A stretch of 64,000 bases of DNA from Lunularia cruciata (Eukaryota; Streptophyta; Marchantiopsida; Lunulariales; Lunulariaceae): assembly GCA_948567375.1 (NCBI GenBank), contig OX419756.1, positions 749,001 through 813,000 of the forward strand, given 5' to 3'. Shown here in pieces: positions 10,485 through 22,604 of the stretch. Each line of letters begins with the position of its first letter. Positions within the stretch are counted from its first letter, which is position 1. Under the pieces are notes generated by a model. It was not told where the DNA came from. It worked only from the letters and a program-made list of their open reading frames with translations, and searched no databases. The position numbers and the translations under genes are program-made.

Positions 10485-11004
10485 CTATAAAAATTATATA
10501 CTATACAAGCACAACTCACACATAAGTCATACATGAACTCTAAAGTGCCACAATAAATCATTCCATTCTTTTGCATGAATAACACTCAACAATGAAACAA
10601 TAATTACAATCAAGACACATTTGCTCTAGCTCAGAGACTCTAGGTGATGCTCATTGGGATCTATCTACCATATCTAAGAACTCAAAGGCTCAACATCAAA
10701 TAAATGAGCTCTTTGGAGCTGCACCTCAAAAGTATACCCCTTTGCTTGACCTAGAACTCCATCCCTAATAGTGCCACTAATGGCACATCCAATGTTGAAA
10801 ATAGTGCAAGTGATAGTAGGTCCTACCATGTGATCAGTAGCCCTAACATGAAATCTGGCAGCCATCACAAAGTCCATAAACAACTACTAAAATAATTATG
10901 ACTCTCAACACTCCACTTACCACTTACCACTCCAATGCCCAAGTAAACTAGGTTTGGTGTTGCAAATGTTATGACAACTATCATACGTATTTACATTGCT
11001 ACAA
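10483..11004 (-). repeat. D left LTR (3' LTR of the minus element)
   Basis: It starts TGCTATAAAA after the AT microsatellite and ends near TACATTGCTACA, keeping the TG...CA form. It aligns with 22,605-23,095 at an offset of about 12,122. A 60-bp word from its left end (ACTATACAAGCACAACTC and onward) recurs just outside it at 11,028-11,090, so the left end was partly duplicated. A run of T near 11,018 could be the complement of the polypurine tract. Confidence 0.7.
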
Positions 11005-11490
11005 AACATATATTTTTTTCAATAGCATATACTATAAAAGCACAACTCCCACATAAATCATACATGAAATCTAAAGTCCCCACAATTGTCTCTCTAGTTG
11101 GTGGTTAGGTCCCTCTTACTCCAAATAGCCATCTACTCTTAGTATGTTATATGCTCTATGAGCAAAGATCTAGTGCTATCAAGCCCTATTATTAGTTTCA
11201 TGTCTACAATCTATACCACATAAAGAGCAAACTAACTATAGGTGAAGTACGCCTAAGACATAACCATTGTCCTTCAAGAACCACCATAAGAGGAGTCAAA
11301 CATGCCATATGCCATCCTCTTGAATACCTATCACACACCAACAAAATAATAACTGCACCACAAAAGCCACATAACATACACCACAACGTTGCACTTTCAC
11401 CACCTTCCTTCCAAACAACACCACAATGTCCTTCCAACACAAGGACTCCAAAAGGCAAAACCTCACACACTATCAAGTATCATTGGTGCA
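11005..11490. other. D sequence between LTR and integrase
   Basis: It opens with the duplicated LTR-end word (11,028-11,090). The rest has no recognised domain and no convincing frame, and is probably the decayed integrase C-terminus and 3' untranslated part of D. Confidence 0.4.
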
Positions 11491-11499
11491 CTTTACTAT

Positions 11500-13330
11500 A
11501 GATAGACATAATCACATGGATGAAATTGATGGATCAGGGGTCTATAACCCAATCCTCAAATAGTAGCATAGTTAGCATAACATAAGGTATCTTTATGCTA
11601 AGCAATCATTAAGTTCTCAAGTGACTAAGAACCAAGAACCAAGAAGTTGTCCCTTCACTAGACTTGTTAGGAAGTACCACCAACTCAATCCACTTGGAGA
11701 AGTGCTCCACCATAACCTAATATCAATGATGTCTCACAATGAATGGTAAATGTTCAACAAAGTCCAAACTCCAATTGTATCCATGAGAGGTAATGGTGTA
11801 AATATGGCATAGGAGATTAAATGATGCTCTAACTTTGTCACAAACCACACATTTGGCAACAAGCTATTGTACATTGTTAAGCATACCATGCCACCAATAA
11901 TGACTTTAGAGTAAGCTATCTGTACACTTTACTCCAAAATGTCCTAGCTCCTCATGAGCATGAGATACCAATTCTGGTCTCTTAGAAGAAAGTGGTACTA
12001 CTTGCAATCTACCATCCTCTCATACACAAAGAAGGTGTCTACCTTCCAATCTAAATGGCATGGATTGCTGAGGAACACGGTCTCTCTCCTTAGTACCAAT
12101 TATGCCACCCATAACACAAATGTAAAGATAATCCATCACTAAGACATCATCATGAATGTCTTGCTGACTTGTACTGATATCTCTGTACCCTTTGAATCAA
12201 TGACCTCAACAACTCCATTTTTATGTGTTGAGGAAGATATCACCAAGGCCTTAAAAATATACATAGAAAGGTAGATGCATGCCAACTTGTCACCAACTCC
12301 TCATCGAAGCCATCATGTCAACATGCTTTGGTCTGATTCTACAAGTTGAGACATCTACATCACGGTTCACCACTCCAAGTCTATGGATAATAATAAATTC
12401 ACACTCTTCTAAAATCAAAACACATTATGTAAGCTTGTTGTAACCACTTTAGGGGTCAATGATCAATGGTGAGAGTGACGGGGTTACCAAATAGGTTACA
12501 GTAGGAATGTGCTATTACCCATATAATTGCCAAGCTCTCTCCCTCATATGAACTATGCTTTGCGTTTGTTGACTTGTTAGAGTGACTAGCATAGGCCATC
12601 ACAAACTTCTTCTCCTCATCATCCTATTGGATGAGCATTGCTCCAAGCCCCAATGTACTCAATCAATATGAACCTAGAATGGTCATCCTATGATTGGTCT
12701 CTTTAAGAATAGGAGCAGATGTTAACCTCTCCTTGAGTTCTATGAAAGCTCTCTCCTACTTATCCTCCCAACACCACTTCTAAGTAAGCTTGGCCAGCTT
12801 TGTCAAGGCTTTGGAAATGGCACTAAATCCTCTAACATATTGGCAATAGAAATTTACTAAGCTAAGGAATGATTGCACTCTTCTCGTATCTATAGGCCAA
12901 GGACTGTATGCAATAGCCTCTACTTTGGTTTATTGAACACCAAGTGTTGTAGAATAGATACTGTGATCCAAATACTCAACTTGATTATGGAAGAATCTAC
13001 ACTTCCCAAGATGTAATTTGAGTTCATGAGATCAGAACCTCTCAAACACATCTAACAAATATCTCCCATGCTCATCCATAGTAGTGCTATAGACCAAAAT
13101 ATCATCAATATAGCACTAAGCAAAATCCACTGAAGACCTTTGCATACCTAATCACATCCAAGATCTCCTTTGTTGTATCACTAATTAACTCAATCCAAAT
13201 ACCAAATACCAAATCCTTTCAAAGCACCCAAACCCTTCATATTGAAGGAAAAACAACTCATGTAGCTCCTTAAGAACCTCCAAACTCTTACTCTTTCCCC
13301 TCTTGAAAGCTTAAGTCCAATGTCTTGCTC
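11500..13330 (-). pseudogene. D pol relic: reverse transcriptase, RNase H, integrase
   Basis: Read on the minus strand from 13,330: a leader with FSFNMKGLGALKGF; RT active site CYIDDILVYSTTMDEHGRYL near 13,110; then HELKLHLGKCRFF, VQSFLSLVNFYCQYVRGF, FIELKERLTSAPIL. RNase H shows ASHSNKSTNAKHSSYEGE and LTIDHxPLKWLQQ. Integrase near 11,890 shows HYWWHGM, then VVCDKVRASFN, and VMVEHFSKWIELVVLPNKSS near 11,670-11,730. This is Ty3/gypsy order and wording, distinct from the A and B families. The D-D pair of RT survives, but numerous stops and frameshifts make the gene dead. Confidence 0.87.
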
Positions 13331-13869
13331 CCAAGTATCTTTGTAATTGATGTAGAAGTAGAAGATTCATTGATTGGTTGCTACATTGGGCCCTTAGGAG
13401 CAATAAAGCGTAACCAAGTAAACCACATTCACCTAGATGGACCCCAAGTAGACCACTCTCATTAGTAGGCACTGGCTATATCCTAAGAATACCATTCCTC
13501 CTTGGTCCATCACCCCTAGCATGTCTTGAATCCTCTCGATCAGCATAGAGCTCACAAGTGTTCAAGTTTTGATGCCTTTTAAATGCATCCTACATTGCTC
13601 TGCCAACCCAAGGCTCACAATCCAAGTCAAATAGTTCAAGTCCATAGCTTGACCTAACATTTGATGCTTGGATGCCTTTGACACTACTATACTAACGGTA
13701 ATACCAATATAAAAACTCATCACCCGCTCCATCTCATTGGCATTGTGCTCCACCAACGGTAGTAACTATGAGTCCCAAACAAGTCTAAGACATCCCTCTT
13801 GAGAAACATGGGAGCCCAAGAAACTCATAAGTGTAGGTAAAGCAGTTCCAAGCTATCCGATAAGCTTCA
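13331..13869 (-). pseudogene. D region upstream of RT, probable protease relic
   Basis: Minus-strand open text (13,562-13,756) reads MVEHNANEMERVMSFYIG and onward, and joins loosely to the RT leader. Position between gag and RT suggests the protease/linker part of D. I cannot point to a certain D-S/T-G site, so the assignment is positional. It ends where A2 and its repeated junction begin. Confidence 0.4.
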
Positions 13870-14022
13870 CCATTATAAAAGACCAAGGAGAAATAGAAAA
13901 TGGAAGACCAACAAGGTTCACCATTATATAAGACCAAGGAGAGAAATAGAGAATGGAAGACCGACAAGGTTCACCATTATAAAAGACCAAGGAGAGAAAT
14001 AGAGAATGGAAGACCGGAGTGG
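13870..14022. repeat. Three tandem copies of the A2/D junction (51-53 bp)
   Basis: The unit CCATTATAAAAGACCAAGG plus AATGGAAGACC-AACAAGGTTCA begins at 13,870, 13,921 and 13,974. Each unit holds the last bases of the A-family LTR plus about 10 bp of flank, so the element-host junction itself was triplicated. The third unit runs on into the full LTR. Confidence 0.9.
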
Positions 14023-14462
14023 AAGATTACATTGGGACTCTTGAATGAGGAAAATTTTGAATACCTAACTTGCACTTTGGCTTTGGTATTTATATAGAAA
14101 TATACAAGGTTCTTAAGAAGCTTCTCAAGAAGCTTCCTTGAAAGCTACTTGCCCGGAGTGCAAGTCAATTTAAGCAAGAAGCTTCTCAAGAAGCTTCCTT
14201 CTAGAAATCACCTACTTTGAAGCTAAGCTAGCAAAACTTGGAAGTTTCCCAAGAAGTTTTCTTCTAGAAGCCACCTACTTGGTTGCAAGCTAAGCCAGCT
14301 AGGAAGCTTTCCAAGAAGCTTCCTCCTTGGCATGCACATTACCCAATACTTGGAAGGTACCAAGTAGCTTCGTAGATGATTCTAGAACATTCTTAGCTAA
14401 TTTAGCCTATTTGCTACTTTGTGAATCTTGACTTACTCATCCATAAGTTCCATATTGTTACA
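13979..14462 (-). repeat. A2 3' LTR
   Basis: Left LTR of the minus element, ending CCATATTGTTACA at 14,462. It carries the GAAGCTTC-type palindromes (for example near 14,116-14,134 and 14,180-14,200) and the TATTTATA box just left of them. Beyond 14,462 lies TATTTCCTCACCG, whose complement CGGTGAGGAAATA is the polypurine-tract side. Confidence 0.85.
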
Positions 14463-14516
14463 TATTTCCTCACCGCTAGTTGGTGATGTTCTTGTCACAA
14501 TGGAAGCTTCAAACTC

Positions 14517-15730
14517 CTAGATAACAGTTTGTGCATTCTGTAGATGAGAAAGAGATTCCCAAGTAGCATCATGAAGGGGATACTTTTTCCAAGGGACTTT
14601 GTGCTCTATATATTGTTGGCAGCCTTGTTGATTGTGGCAACATGGAAGGATATAATCTACTTCATACTTTTTATGCTCGTTGATAGGGACAAGAGGAGGA
14701 GGAAGTTGGACATGAGAGGAAAAAGAATGTGGATTACGAACAAAGGGTCTCAATTATAAACATGACAGATATGGTGGATTTGCATATGACAAAGTAAGGG
14801 AAGTTGATAAGCAACAACAAAGATGATTTGGGTGACATCAAATGGTCCTATCTAATTAGGAGCAAGTTTATGGACTTTGGTATCAAATGGGAGGGGTAGG
14901 TTTCTAGAGGAAAACATGACCTTATCATCAAGTTGAAGGTTGAGATTACAACGATCATAGTCCAAAAATTGTTTTTTATGATTTTGAGCAATAAGGAGAT
15001 GAGATTTGGCTTGTTGGAGGGATTGGAATATGGGGTGGTCAAGGAAGTAGAATAATGAGGGACATTAGATGGAGGAGGAGCAAGAAGGGAATTTGGAAGA
15101 AGTGGATCTTGGCCAAAATTAAGGAAGAAAGGAGAGAATCAAGTGCTTGCCTATTTGGAATTATTATAAGGAAATTCAATAGTTGCAAGACACTCATCCT
15201 AATTGGTATGGTGAATGTTGACAAAGGCATGAAGTATATCCTCCAAGGTGCAATTTGCACATTTAGTTTGTTTATTAGCTTGAGAATGATAGGCCATGGA
15301 CAAAGAAAGCTTGGTGTCAAGTATCGGGAAGAGTGCTTGCCAAAATTTCCTTGTGAAACAAAAATCATAATTAGAGATGAGTACACAAGGTATTCTATGA
15401 TGCTTGAAGACATTGTCAAAGTAGATTTAAACCAATGTTGAAGCATCCATTGTATCAAAAGTTGGTGCCAAATGGATTTGCTTACTAAGCTTATCCACAA
15501 ACCCAATGATTGTTGTATGACCTTGCTCTGTCTTGGGTAAGGATGTGATGAGATCTGAGCTCAGATGTTCTTATTAAGCAGATAGGATGGGTAGTGTTTG
15601 AAGGAATCCACTCAGTTTTTGGTTGTTGGCCTTGTTGCATTGGCAGCTCTCACAAGATCAAACAAACTCTCAAATATCTTATATCATATTAGGCCACCAC
15701 CATTGGTGTTGTAGGGTACCTAAGGTCTTC
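14517..15730 (-). pseudogene. A2 integrase with C-terminal chromodomain (relic)
   Basis: The chromodomain is in the open minus frame 14,517-14,753: KKYEVDYILPCCHN, EHKVPWKKYPLHDATWESL, HLQNAQTVI. The usual W-K-G-Y is W-K-K-Y here. The core lies at about 15,000-15,560 in several frames (the open stretch 15,039-15,506 includes SIIEYLVYSSLIMIF, FGKHSSRYLTPSFLCPWP). The zinc-finger part, with the CNKANNQKL-like word, lies near 15,600-15,730. It is homologous to A1 at 6,390-7,745. Confidence 0.85.
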
Positions 15731-17230
15731 TCCACACCCATGTGATCAACAATTCATAAGTCATAGGCTTCTTGAAAATGTACAAGTTGTATATCACCCT
15801 TTGTTCAAACATAGATCCAACTTTCCTATAATAGAAGGCCTTCCTTGAAGAAAAAGGCATTACATTCCTTGTTGGGTGCTGCAAGATAACCTTATAGAAT
15901 ATAAAAGAAAGAGTGTTATTGTAAAACTATCCTAAACTCAATTTTGGAATTTTAGTTGGTTGACACTATCATAATTGGCATTGTAATGAGAGCAAGAGAC
16001 TTCAAATCAGGTTTTCATGATAGGGCATCAAGGATGATATGGAACCCACCAAGTTTGTACTCAAGTTTGATGTCAAACAATTGTAGTTGTTCCTCTCATT
16101 GATGATGTTGAATCTTCTTGTGCTCCAAATGTATTGTCTACAATAAGGGTTTTTGATCAGTTTGTATGATCACTTGTTTCCCCAAGAGATAATGCCTCCA
16201 TATCTTGGTGGTATATACTATTGCTAGTTGTTCTCAATCTCAAGTAGAGTAATTCCTTTGTACAATGTTTAGTTGGCAAGACATAAGGCAATAGGATGTA
16301 ACCCATCTGGAAATTCCTACTGTAACATGGCTCTGTTGGTAAAGTAATTAGCATCAAGATCAATCGCACAAGGTAGTTGCGGGTCATATGGTTGAAGGAT
16401 GGGTCTTGAAGACACCATATGTTTCAACTTTGGGAATGCTTCTTTGTGCTTGGTGGTCCATTGTTCTTCTCTAAGAGATCAATCAATAGTATGGCCACAT
16501 GAAGATAGTAGTAAATGAACCCGTCCACCACTACTATGTTCAAAATTTGCCAATCTATTAAATCCCATACTTTTGTGGTATTTTTTAGAGTAGGCCAATA
16601 AGTAATGGCTTTGATTTTCTCCTCTTCTATCTTGATTCTTTCTAATGAGATCTTGTGACCCAAGAAGGAACTTCTTTCTTCCAAAAGGTACACTTTGACT
16701 TCTTGCAATAAAACTTCCATTGGCGTAGTCATCTTAGGACTTCTCACACATGATTTGCATGTTCTACACTTATCTTACTAAAGATTATAATATCATCAAA
16801 GAACACCTCCATATACCAATCCAATAGCCCATCCAACACCTGATGCATCTGATCTATGAAGATTGTTGGAGCATTAATGTGTCCAAAAGGAGAACTCTTC
16901 ACTCAAAATGCCCATACCTTGTGCAAAAGGTAGTATTTTGCACATCTTCTCTATCAATAGAAATTTTCCAATAGACATTTCAAAGATCCAACTTGGAGAA
17001 GTATCATGCTCTACTCAGATGATCTAGCAAGTCATCAATTTGAGGCAAGGAAAATGTATTCTTCACTATTTGCTTATTGAGTCCATGATAATCATACAAA
17101 AGCAAAGTCCTCCATCCTTCATTGGAAAAAATAATACCAATCTTCCTCAAGGAGATGTACTTTGTAATATGAAATCCTTCTCCAAAAATTCTATCAAGTG
17201 AAGCAAACTTGCATAGATAGAGCCTCCAAT
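15731..17230 (-). pseudogene. A2 reverse transcriptase and RNase H relic
   Basis: Minus-strand text matches A1 pol. RNase H has QTDQKPLL near 16,150, where the usual H is Q, and DPQLPCAIDLDANYF near 16,350. RT-end text covers 16,424-16,747 (EERSSFLGHKISLERIKIEEE). The catalytic region lies near 16,770-16,830 (VFFDDIIIFS). FSKLDL..GYWKISIDREDV-type text is near 16,950-17,010, and DYHGLNKQIVKN-like text near 17,080. Its frame is broken many times. Confidence 0.83.
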
Positions 17231-17480
17231 CTCATTGGAACTAATCAAGTTCTCAATAGGTGGCTTGAAATCTCCTACTCAGATTCCTTGTTTCCTTGAT
17301 CATTCTACTTCCCAACCTCCATCTGGACAATTTGTTAAGCTCACCCATTCTCAAATGGACATTCAATAATGCAATGTCCAATTTGATGATAGTAAAAGCA
17401 ACTACCATTTTTTTGCAACCTTTCTTTATCTATAGTGTCAAGTTGTCTCCATTATACAACATCAATCTCCATAAGTGCTT
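17231..17480 (-). pseudogene. A2 protease/zinc-knuckle linker
   Basis: This interval lies between gag and RT on the minus strand. It has HQIGHCIIECPFENG-like wording (near 17,345-17,390), the counterpart of the A1 zinc-knuckle tail, with GD.LDTIDKE-type text before it. The aspartic protease itself appears to be deleted: the distance from knuckle to RT is far shorter than in A1. Confidence 0.45.
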
Positions 17481-18200
17481 GCTTTTCCACTTGTGTGTGG
17501 TGTATTGGTAGGTTTTGTGAAGGTCGAGGTCAAGACCAAGTTGTTGCAACCAAGGAATCAAAATGCTCAGCCAGCTACATGGCTTCTTCCAAGTGTTCTG
17601 GATCTTGCATAGTCACCTCCAATTTAGTTTGTGATTTCAAGCCCCTCAAAAATAGATCTAGAGCTTCACCTACTAGAATACTTGGAATTTGCATAATGGT
17701 ATTTTTGAATTTTGTGATGTAGCTTCTCACAAAGCCAATCTACTTCAACTCTACCAACCTATCTCGTGCGGCTTGTGTGACATTTATAGCCTAAAATTAC
17801 CCAATTATTGCACTCTTGAATTCTCCTCATGTCAATATTGGTGCAATAATTTTGCAATTCAGCTTCGTCCACTTGGAACCACCACCATTACTTTGCCACT
17901 TCATCCAATTGGCTTGAAGCCAAGAGAGTCTGTCTTTGTTCATCTTGAAGATTTGTAACTTCAAAATAAGATTCATAATCAAACAAAAAAATTTAAACTT
18001 TGCCCAAGAGGTTCTTGCCTTCAAATACCTTGGGCTTTGGAAATTAGATTTGCTTTCTTCCTTCTCAAAATGGTACTCTCTCTACTTGTTCTTGTAGTTA
18101 ATGATCTTGTTCTTCCAACGATCGAGTAAGGTGCTCAATTTGTTGGTGCATGGCAATAATCACCTAAGGCATTGCCACCATGGCTACTACTCTCTCAAAC
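17481..18200 (-). pseudogene. A2 gag relic
   Basis: Minus-strand capsid text parallels A1: NLLGKVQIFLFDYESYFEV, NLQDEQRQ, LASSQLDEVAKWWWFQVDE near 17,840-17,980, then LKSQTKLEVTMQDPE, EEAM.LAEHFDSLVATTWS near 17,540-17,650. The upstream end (18,090-18,200) encodes the glutamine-rich MHQQIEHLTRSLEEQD-type leader. Stops and a shift are present. Confidence 0.8.
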
Positions 18201-18449
18201 TACCTATAGTTTATCTAAGTTAATAAGTAGATGCAATAGGTCCATCATTCTCCATAAGTTACAATCAAAAGTACCAAGGGTTCATCAGACAAGGTGATTG
18301 CATTTAGAAAATTTTACTCAAATCGTGAGATAATGAACTGAGTGAAATGACCCTTGAGTAGTACATGGACACAAAAGTCCCAATGGTTTAGCACAAATGG
18401 ATTTGGTGGTCCATAAATTCTATCCATCCTATTCTTTCTCTAATACCAA

Positions 18450-18958
18450 TATAAAAGACCAAGGAGGGAAATCAGAGAATGGAAGACCAGAGTGGAAGAT
18501 CATATCGGAACTCTTGAATGAAGGAAACTCCAAATGCCTGACATAAGCTAAAGCTTATGTTATTTATTATTGTTATTTGTTAAACCTTTGGTATTTATAC
18601 AAAGTATACAAGGCTCTAGAGAAGATTCTCAAGAAGATTCATCAAAAATTGCTTGCTTAGACAAGCCAAGTTAATCGAGAAGCTTCTTTCTAGAAGTCAC
18701 CTACTTGGCATGCAAGTTAAACTAGCCAAGAAACTTCCCAAGAAGCTTCCTTCTAGCAACTACCTATTTTGCATGCAAGCTAAGCTAGCTAGGAGGCTTC
18801 CCAAGAAGCTTCTTCCTTGGCATGCACATTATCCAATACTTGGAAGGTACAAAATAGCTTCCTAGATGCTTTTAAAACATTATTAGCTAAATTGTTAGTG
18901 ACCTATTTGCTACTTTATTAGTCTCAACTAACTCATTAGTAAGCTCCATATTGTTACA
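18450..18958 (-). repeat. A2 5' LTR
   Basis: Right LTR of the minus element, starting on the plus strand at TATAAAAGACC and ending TATTGTTACA at 18,958. The tRNA-Met-type PBS follows in the element's sense at 18,449-18,432 (complement of TAATACCAAT). Several AGAAGCTTC words remain (18,680-18,830). A 35-bp AT-rich stretch near 18,550-18,580 is absent from the other A LTRs. Confidence 0.86.
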
Positions 18959-19259
18959 GACACTACCATAAGTGACCTATTAACCACTATCACAAATTGA
19001 AACTAGCATCTAACATCCAAAATATTATCAATAGTAAGGTGGTCTAATCGTTGAATCCCATCATAAGCACGTTGTAGAACCTCTCTAGGTAAGAGATTGA
19101 TCCACCAAGGATGAAGATGATGAGACCTTGATCCTCCTCTTGCTCCATATATCAACATGGCAAGTCCTATCCGAGAATGAAATGATGTGTACTTGCCACC
19201 ACCCGTGTACAAGATTCACTTATCAAAGGAACATCCTCTAAAATATAGGTTATAATAAT
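18959..19259 (-). pseudogene. D internal relic, piece between A2 and the solo LTR
   Basis: An open minus frame (19,003-19,212) lies in the part of D expected to carry gag or protease. It is Gly/Arg/His-rich and has no diagnostic domain. It belongs to D by position because D text continues beyond both nested insertions. Confidence 0.4.
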
Positions 19260-20049
19260 TGTAATACCAAAAGCTAGACATATAATCTAAAGGTGAAATT
19301 TGATTTAGTAACATTTGGAAGAATGTTATACATGATGGACTAAATAGATCACATAGAGATATCACCAAAAGAGTACTTCTACAAATAGTTCAAAAACCAA
19401 TTTAGACTTGAAAACCTTAGAACCAATAGTTGGACATATGATCTAGAGGTTAAATTTGGTTTGGTAACATTTAGAAGGATTTTAAACATGATGGAATAAT
19501 TAGATCAAAAATGGATATCATCAAAAGGATACTTTTATTAATAGTGCAAAAACCAGAATATGCCTAAAATCAATTTTGAGGGCCTAAACAAATGAATTAG
19601 GCCTAAAAAATGTGCAAATTCTCTCTCTCAAGAATGAAAAGGTTGGCCTTCCCTCCCTCTCCTCCTTATTTGTCTCATCAAGAGCTTTCCAATGATACTT
19701 CACCCATACAATTTTGAGATTCCTACAAGAAGATTCCCTAAAGATTTTTTCCGGTCAACATTGGTTTGACCAACCAAATAGGACCAGATCCAACATGTCA
19801 CCCATGCATGCATCTAATCTGATGGTGGAGATCAATGAATATCACAAATCCATGTATTTGATCCATGTAATCCAATATTTACCAAGATTCTTCATGTATT
19901 TGATCCATGTAATCCAAGAATTATGCTTCCATTGAATGTCTTTGCTTTGCTAAATAATAAAACCAAGGTGCTACTTTGGAGCATCTAAGTTTGAGTGTGA
20001 AACTTGTGCCTTCTCTTCTATGTTTCTCTACTATCATTGGAACATTACA
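19260..20049 (+). repeat. Solo LTR, family B, long subfamily
   Basis: It runs from TGTAATACCAAAAGC to GGAACATTACA, about 790 bp, with no internal region beside it. The first about 157 bp is tandemly duplicated (AGCTAGACATAT near 19,272 and AGTTGGACATAT near 19,428), as in the B2 3' LTR. It lies inside element D. The flanking bases (ATAAT before, CTTGT after) do not match, so no target duplication supports a simple insertion. Confidence 0.85.
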
Positions 20050-21790
20050 CTTGTAAACATAGAGATGTAATAATATATGTAACATCTCCCAAAACACACC
20101 ATAATGGGAATCCTATAGACCTAGATCTTGGCCAACATGGGTATGTCCTAAACATGGCCATCCAAAAATCACCAAATGAATGGGACCATATCTCTCCAAA
20201 TCCTATGCCACCAATAAGGAAATTTTTATTGGTAGGATCTTCTCGTAACCCTTGATTGTTGACATTGAAAATAACTCAAGATATTGATAGGCCAAGTGTG
20301 CCATATGATATAGAGAGACTCACCTAGCAATGTAATCTCTCTCCACATACAAGTATCTATGTACTCATATACCTACTTGTGGTACCACAGCTAGTATAAT
20401 GCTAATCCCACCAAAGAACTTCAATAGACATGCTCCCTCTACTAAATATTGCCAATCAATGAGTGTGGTATCTAAAGGTGACAAGGTAATAGATTTTGGA
20501 TGCTCATCCTCACATTAGTTTCCTAGTGGTACAAAGGTTCCATTCTAAGCCTCTTGCACCAACTAATATGTATGCTATTGCAATGCCTTCTTAGAACTCC
20601 ACAATGAAACACAATCCCAGGTGGATGGAACAATCCCATTCTTACTCCAAATCCAAGTGATCTCCTTTGGTACTAGGGTATACTCCATGTGGGCATTCTC
20701 CTTGGATAAATCACCAGGCCAAGTAACGGAACCATTGGTAAAAAATCTAGCTGCACTAGGCCTTCCACTCGCTCCATAAGATCTAGGCTGTCCACTCTAC
20801 ACTTGAAAGCCAACATGGTGTGGTGCATTGTGTCGTACTCTAAAAGAAGTAATAACAATAAATGAGGTCTCTCTACCAAATCTAGATATTATCACTCTCA
20901 CCTCCACCATCTCCATAAATCTTGTCCATGTCCCGCAACAATGGTGTTATTCCACTTGCACTCTCAAATGAATTAGCCCTTGTATCAAACTCCAAATCAA
21001 AGTAAATTTCCTCTCATTTTGGGATACGAGCTGATACCAAATGCCATGCAAAATCATTTTGTATTGCAATGATATTTCCTCTGTTATCCCTAAAGAACTC
21101 TATCATGACAATATACCTCAAATCATAACCATAACCACAACAAGTACACCACCAACCAAACCCCACTCACTAATGTAGCTCTAATTATGACAACACTCAC
21201 TAATGTAGCTCTAACCAAGAGAAAGGGCAACTTGTAACCTACCATCACAACAACTTGTCATTTACTCTAGTATGACTACCAAGAGCACACCAAAGGACCA
21301 ATGCCTTAAAGTCAAGGCGCCTCACAAAAATGTGGTGTACAAACAAGAAGTACAGAATAGAGTGGGTCCAATCACAATAAATCTAAACTAAACCTTCCAT
21401 CTCATAAATTAACATCAGATTAACTCTACCACCATTTGGCATTTGAGATACTAGGAATGTCTACCTACTCTTAAGCTACAAAGATCTCAAACGGTAAGAT
21501 CAAATTGCCTCTCCTAGCCAAAGTTACATGTGTATAAGTTCAACCAACCAATCACTAGGACAACCCGTGAAGGTGGACCAATTGGCTAGGGTACCAATCT
21601 AAGAATTAAAGATTTGGAGTTCAGCTCTATCGTGCACAATCTAGAAGGGCAGGCAGATTTTGCCAAACAATGACCAAAAATTACCAAAATCTTATCTAAA
21701 TTGGCTAGCCTCATGCTAGCATGTTGGCACTTCAAGGCCTTTATAGTCTCTCTAGCACACAACCCTTTCACTCAAAGCCTCTAAACACCA
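20050..21790 (-). pseudogene. D gag-region relic
   Basis: The region upstream (in D's sense) of pol. Minus-strand translation near 20,480-20,800 gives a long readable stretch with few stops: FTNGSVTWPGDLSKENAHME, then KEITWIWSKNGIVPSTWDC and VSLWSSKKALQ. I do not recognise the family. Its place between LTR and pol makes gag likely. The remainder (20,050-20,450 and 20,900-21,790) shows only scattered short frames. Confidence 0.5.
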
Positions 21791-21813
21791 AAATTTTGCT
21801 AAATTTTATCCTT

Positions 21814-22378
21814 TCTTCTTGCCAATTCAAACCCTCTCCAAATCAGGCCAAGCTTCATTGACTAAAGCACTAGGTAGGGCTGGTCATGCAACCTCTAAAT
21901 TTTGATAACCTTTCCCAACTTGACCTCCAAATCTCAATAGCCTTTTTCAATCTAATGCACCTCCTCTATAGTTGGTTGACCACCAAATCCTTTGCTAACT
22001 ATCAACTTGGACCAAATGAGATGATAGGGATCTCCTAATCCCTAATTTAAGGGGATGGGTTCCATATCCATCTCGAAAATTCAACCAATTGAGGTGTTTC
22101 TTTTTGCCAATTCAAACCCTCCCCAAATCTCTCCAAGGTTCACCAACTCAAGCACTAGCTAGTGTATTTTGGGGAACCTCTAACTTTGGATAAATGTTGC
22201 CAACTCAACCTCCAAATTTGGACAATCTCTGCCAATCTAATGCATCTCCTTTACAATGGGCTAACCACCAAATCCTCTACTTACTATCAACTTGGGCCAA
22301 ATTGAGAAGATATGGATCTCCAAATCCCTAATTTGAGGAGATGGATTTCCAAATCCACCTTCAATTTTTGCTCATTGG
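21814..22378. repeat. 285-bp tandem duplication in the D leader
   Basis: Two diverged units begin with GCCAATTCAAACCCTC at 21,821 and 22,106. They share many words in the same order, such as CACTAG-TAG, CAACCTC-AA, AATCTAATGCA-CTCCT, ACCACCAAATCCT and CTATCAACTTGG. Divergence is large, so the duplication is old. It lies in the expected 5' leader of D next to its 5' LTR. Confidence 0.88.
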
Positions 22379-22604
22379 GCTCAATTTGTACCAAATCAAA
22401 CCATGATTTCACCATTGTCTCAAATTGACTCAATTCTCAAATTTAGCTAGCACTTCCGCATACCGTTATTCCATTGCCAAATCTACATCAACTTGACCTA
22501 GGCTTCCGTACATGTTCACTCTCAAAAAACTCTAGGATTGCAATTAGATATACCAATGATCAACCAAGTTTGGAGATACCATCAAATTCCTTAGTTCATG
22601 CACT

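Larger units (their letters stand above)
13979..18958 (-). mobile_element. Ty3/gypsy chromovirus A2 (minus strand, nested in D)
   Basis: Second A-family member, about 5.0 kb. On the minus strand: 5' LTR 18,958-18,450, PBS 18,449-18,432, gag, RT, RNase H, integrase with chromodomain, then PPT and 3' LTR 14,462-13,979. The right end is GTTACA followed by GACAC. No clear target duplication is seen, and the left end is disturbed by the triplicated junction. It resembles A1 throughout but keeps the 3' LTR start that A1 lost. It is the deepest layer of the nest together with the solo LTR at 19,260. Confidence 0.9.

Noticed and set aside
10391-10585. Minus frame with a long Tyr-Ile run
   Set aside because: It is the translation of the AT microsatellite.
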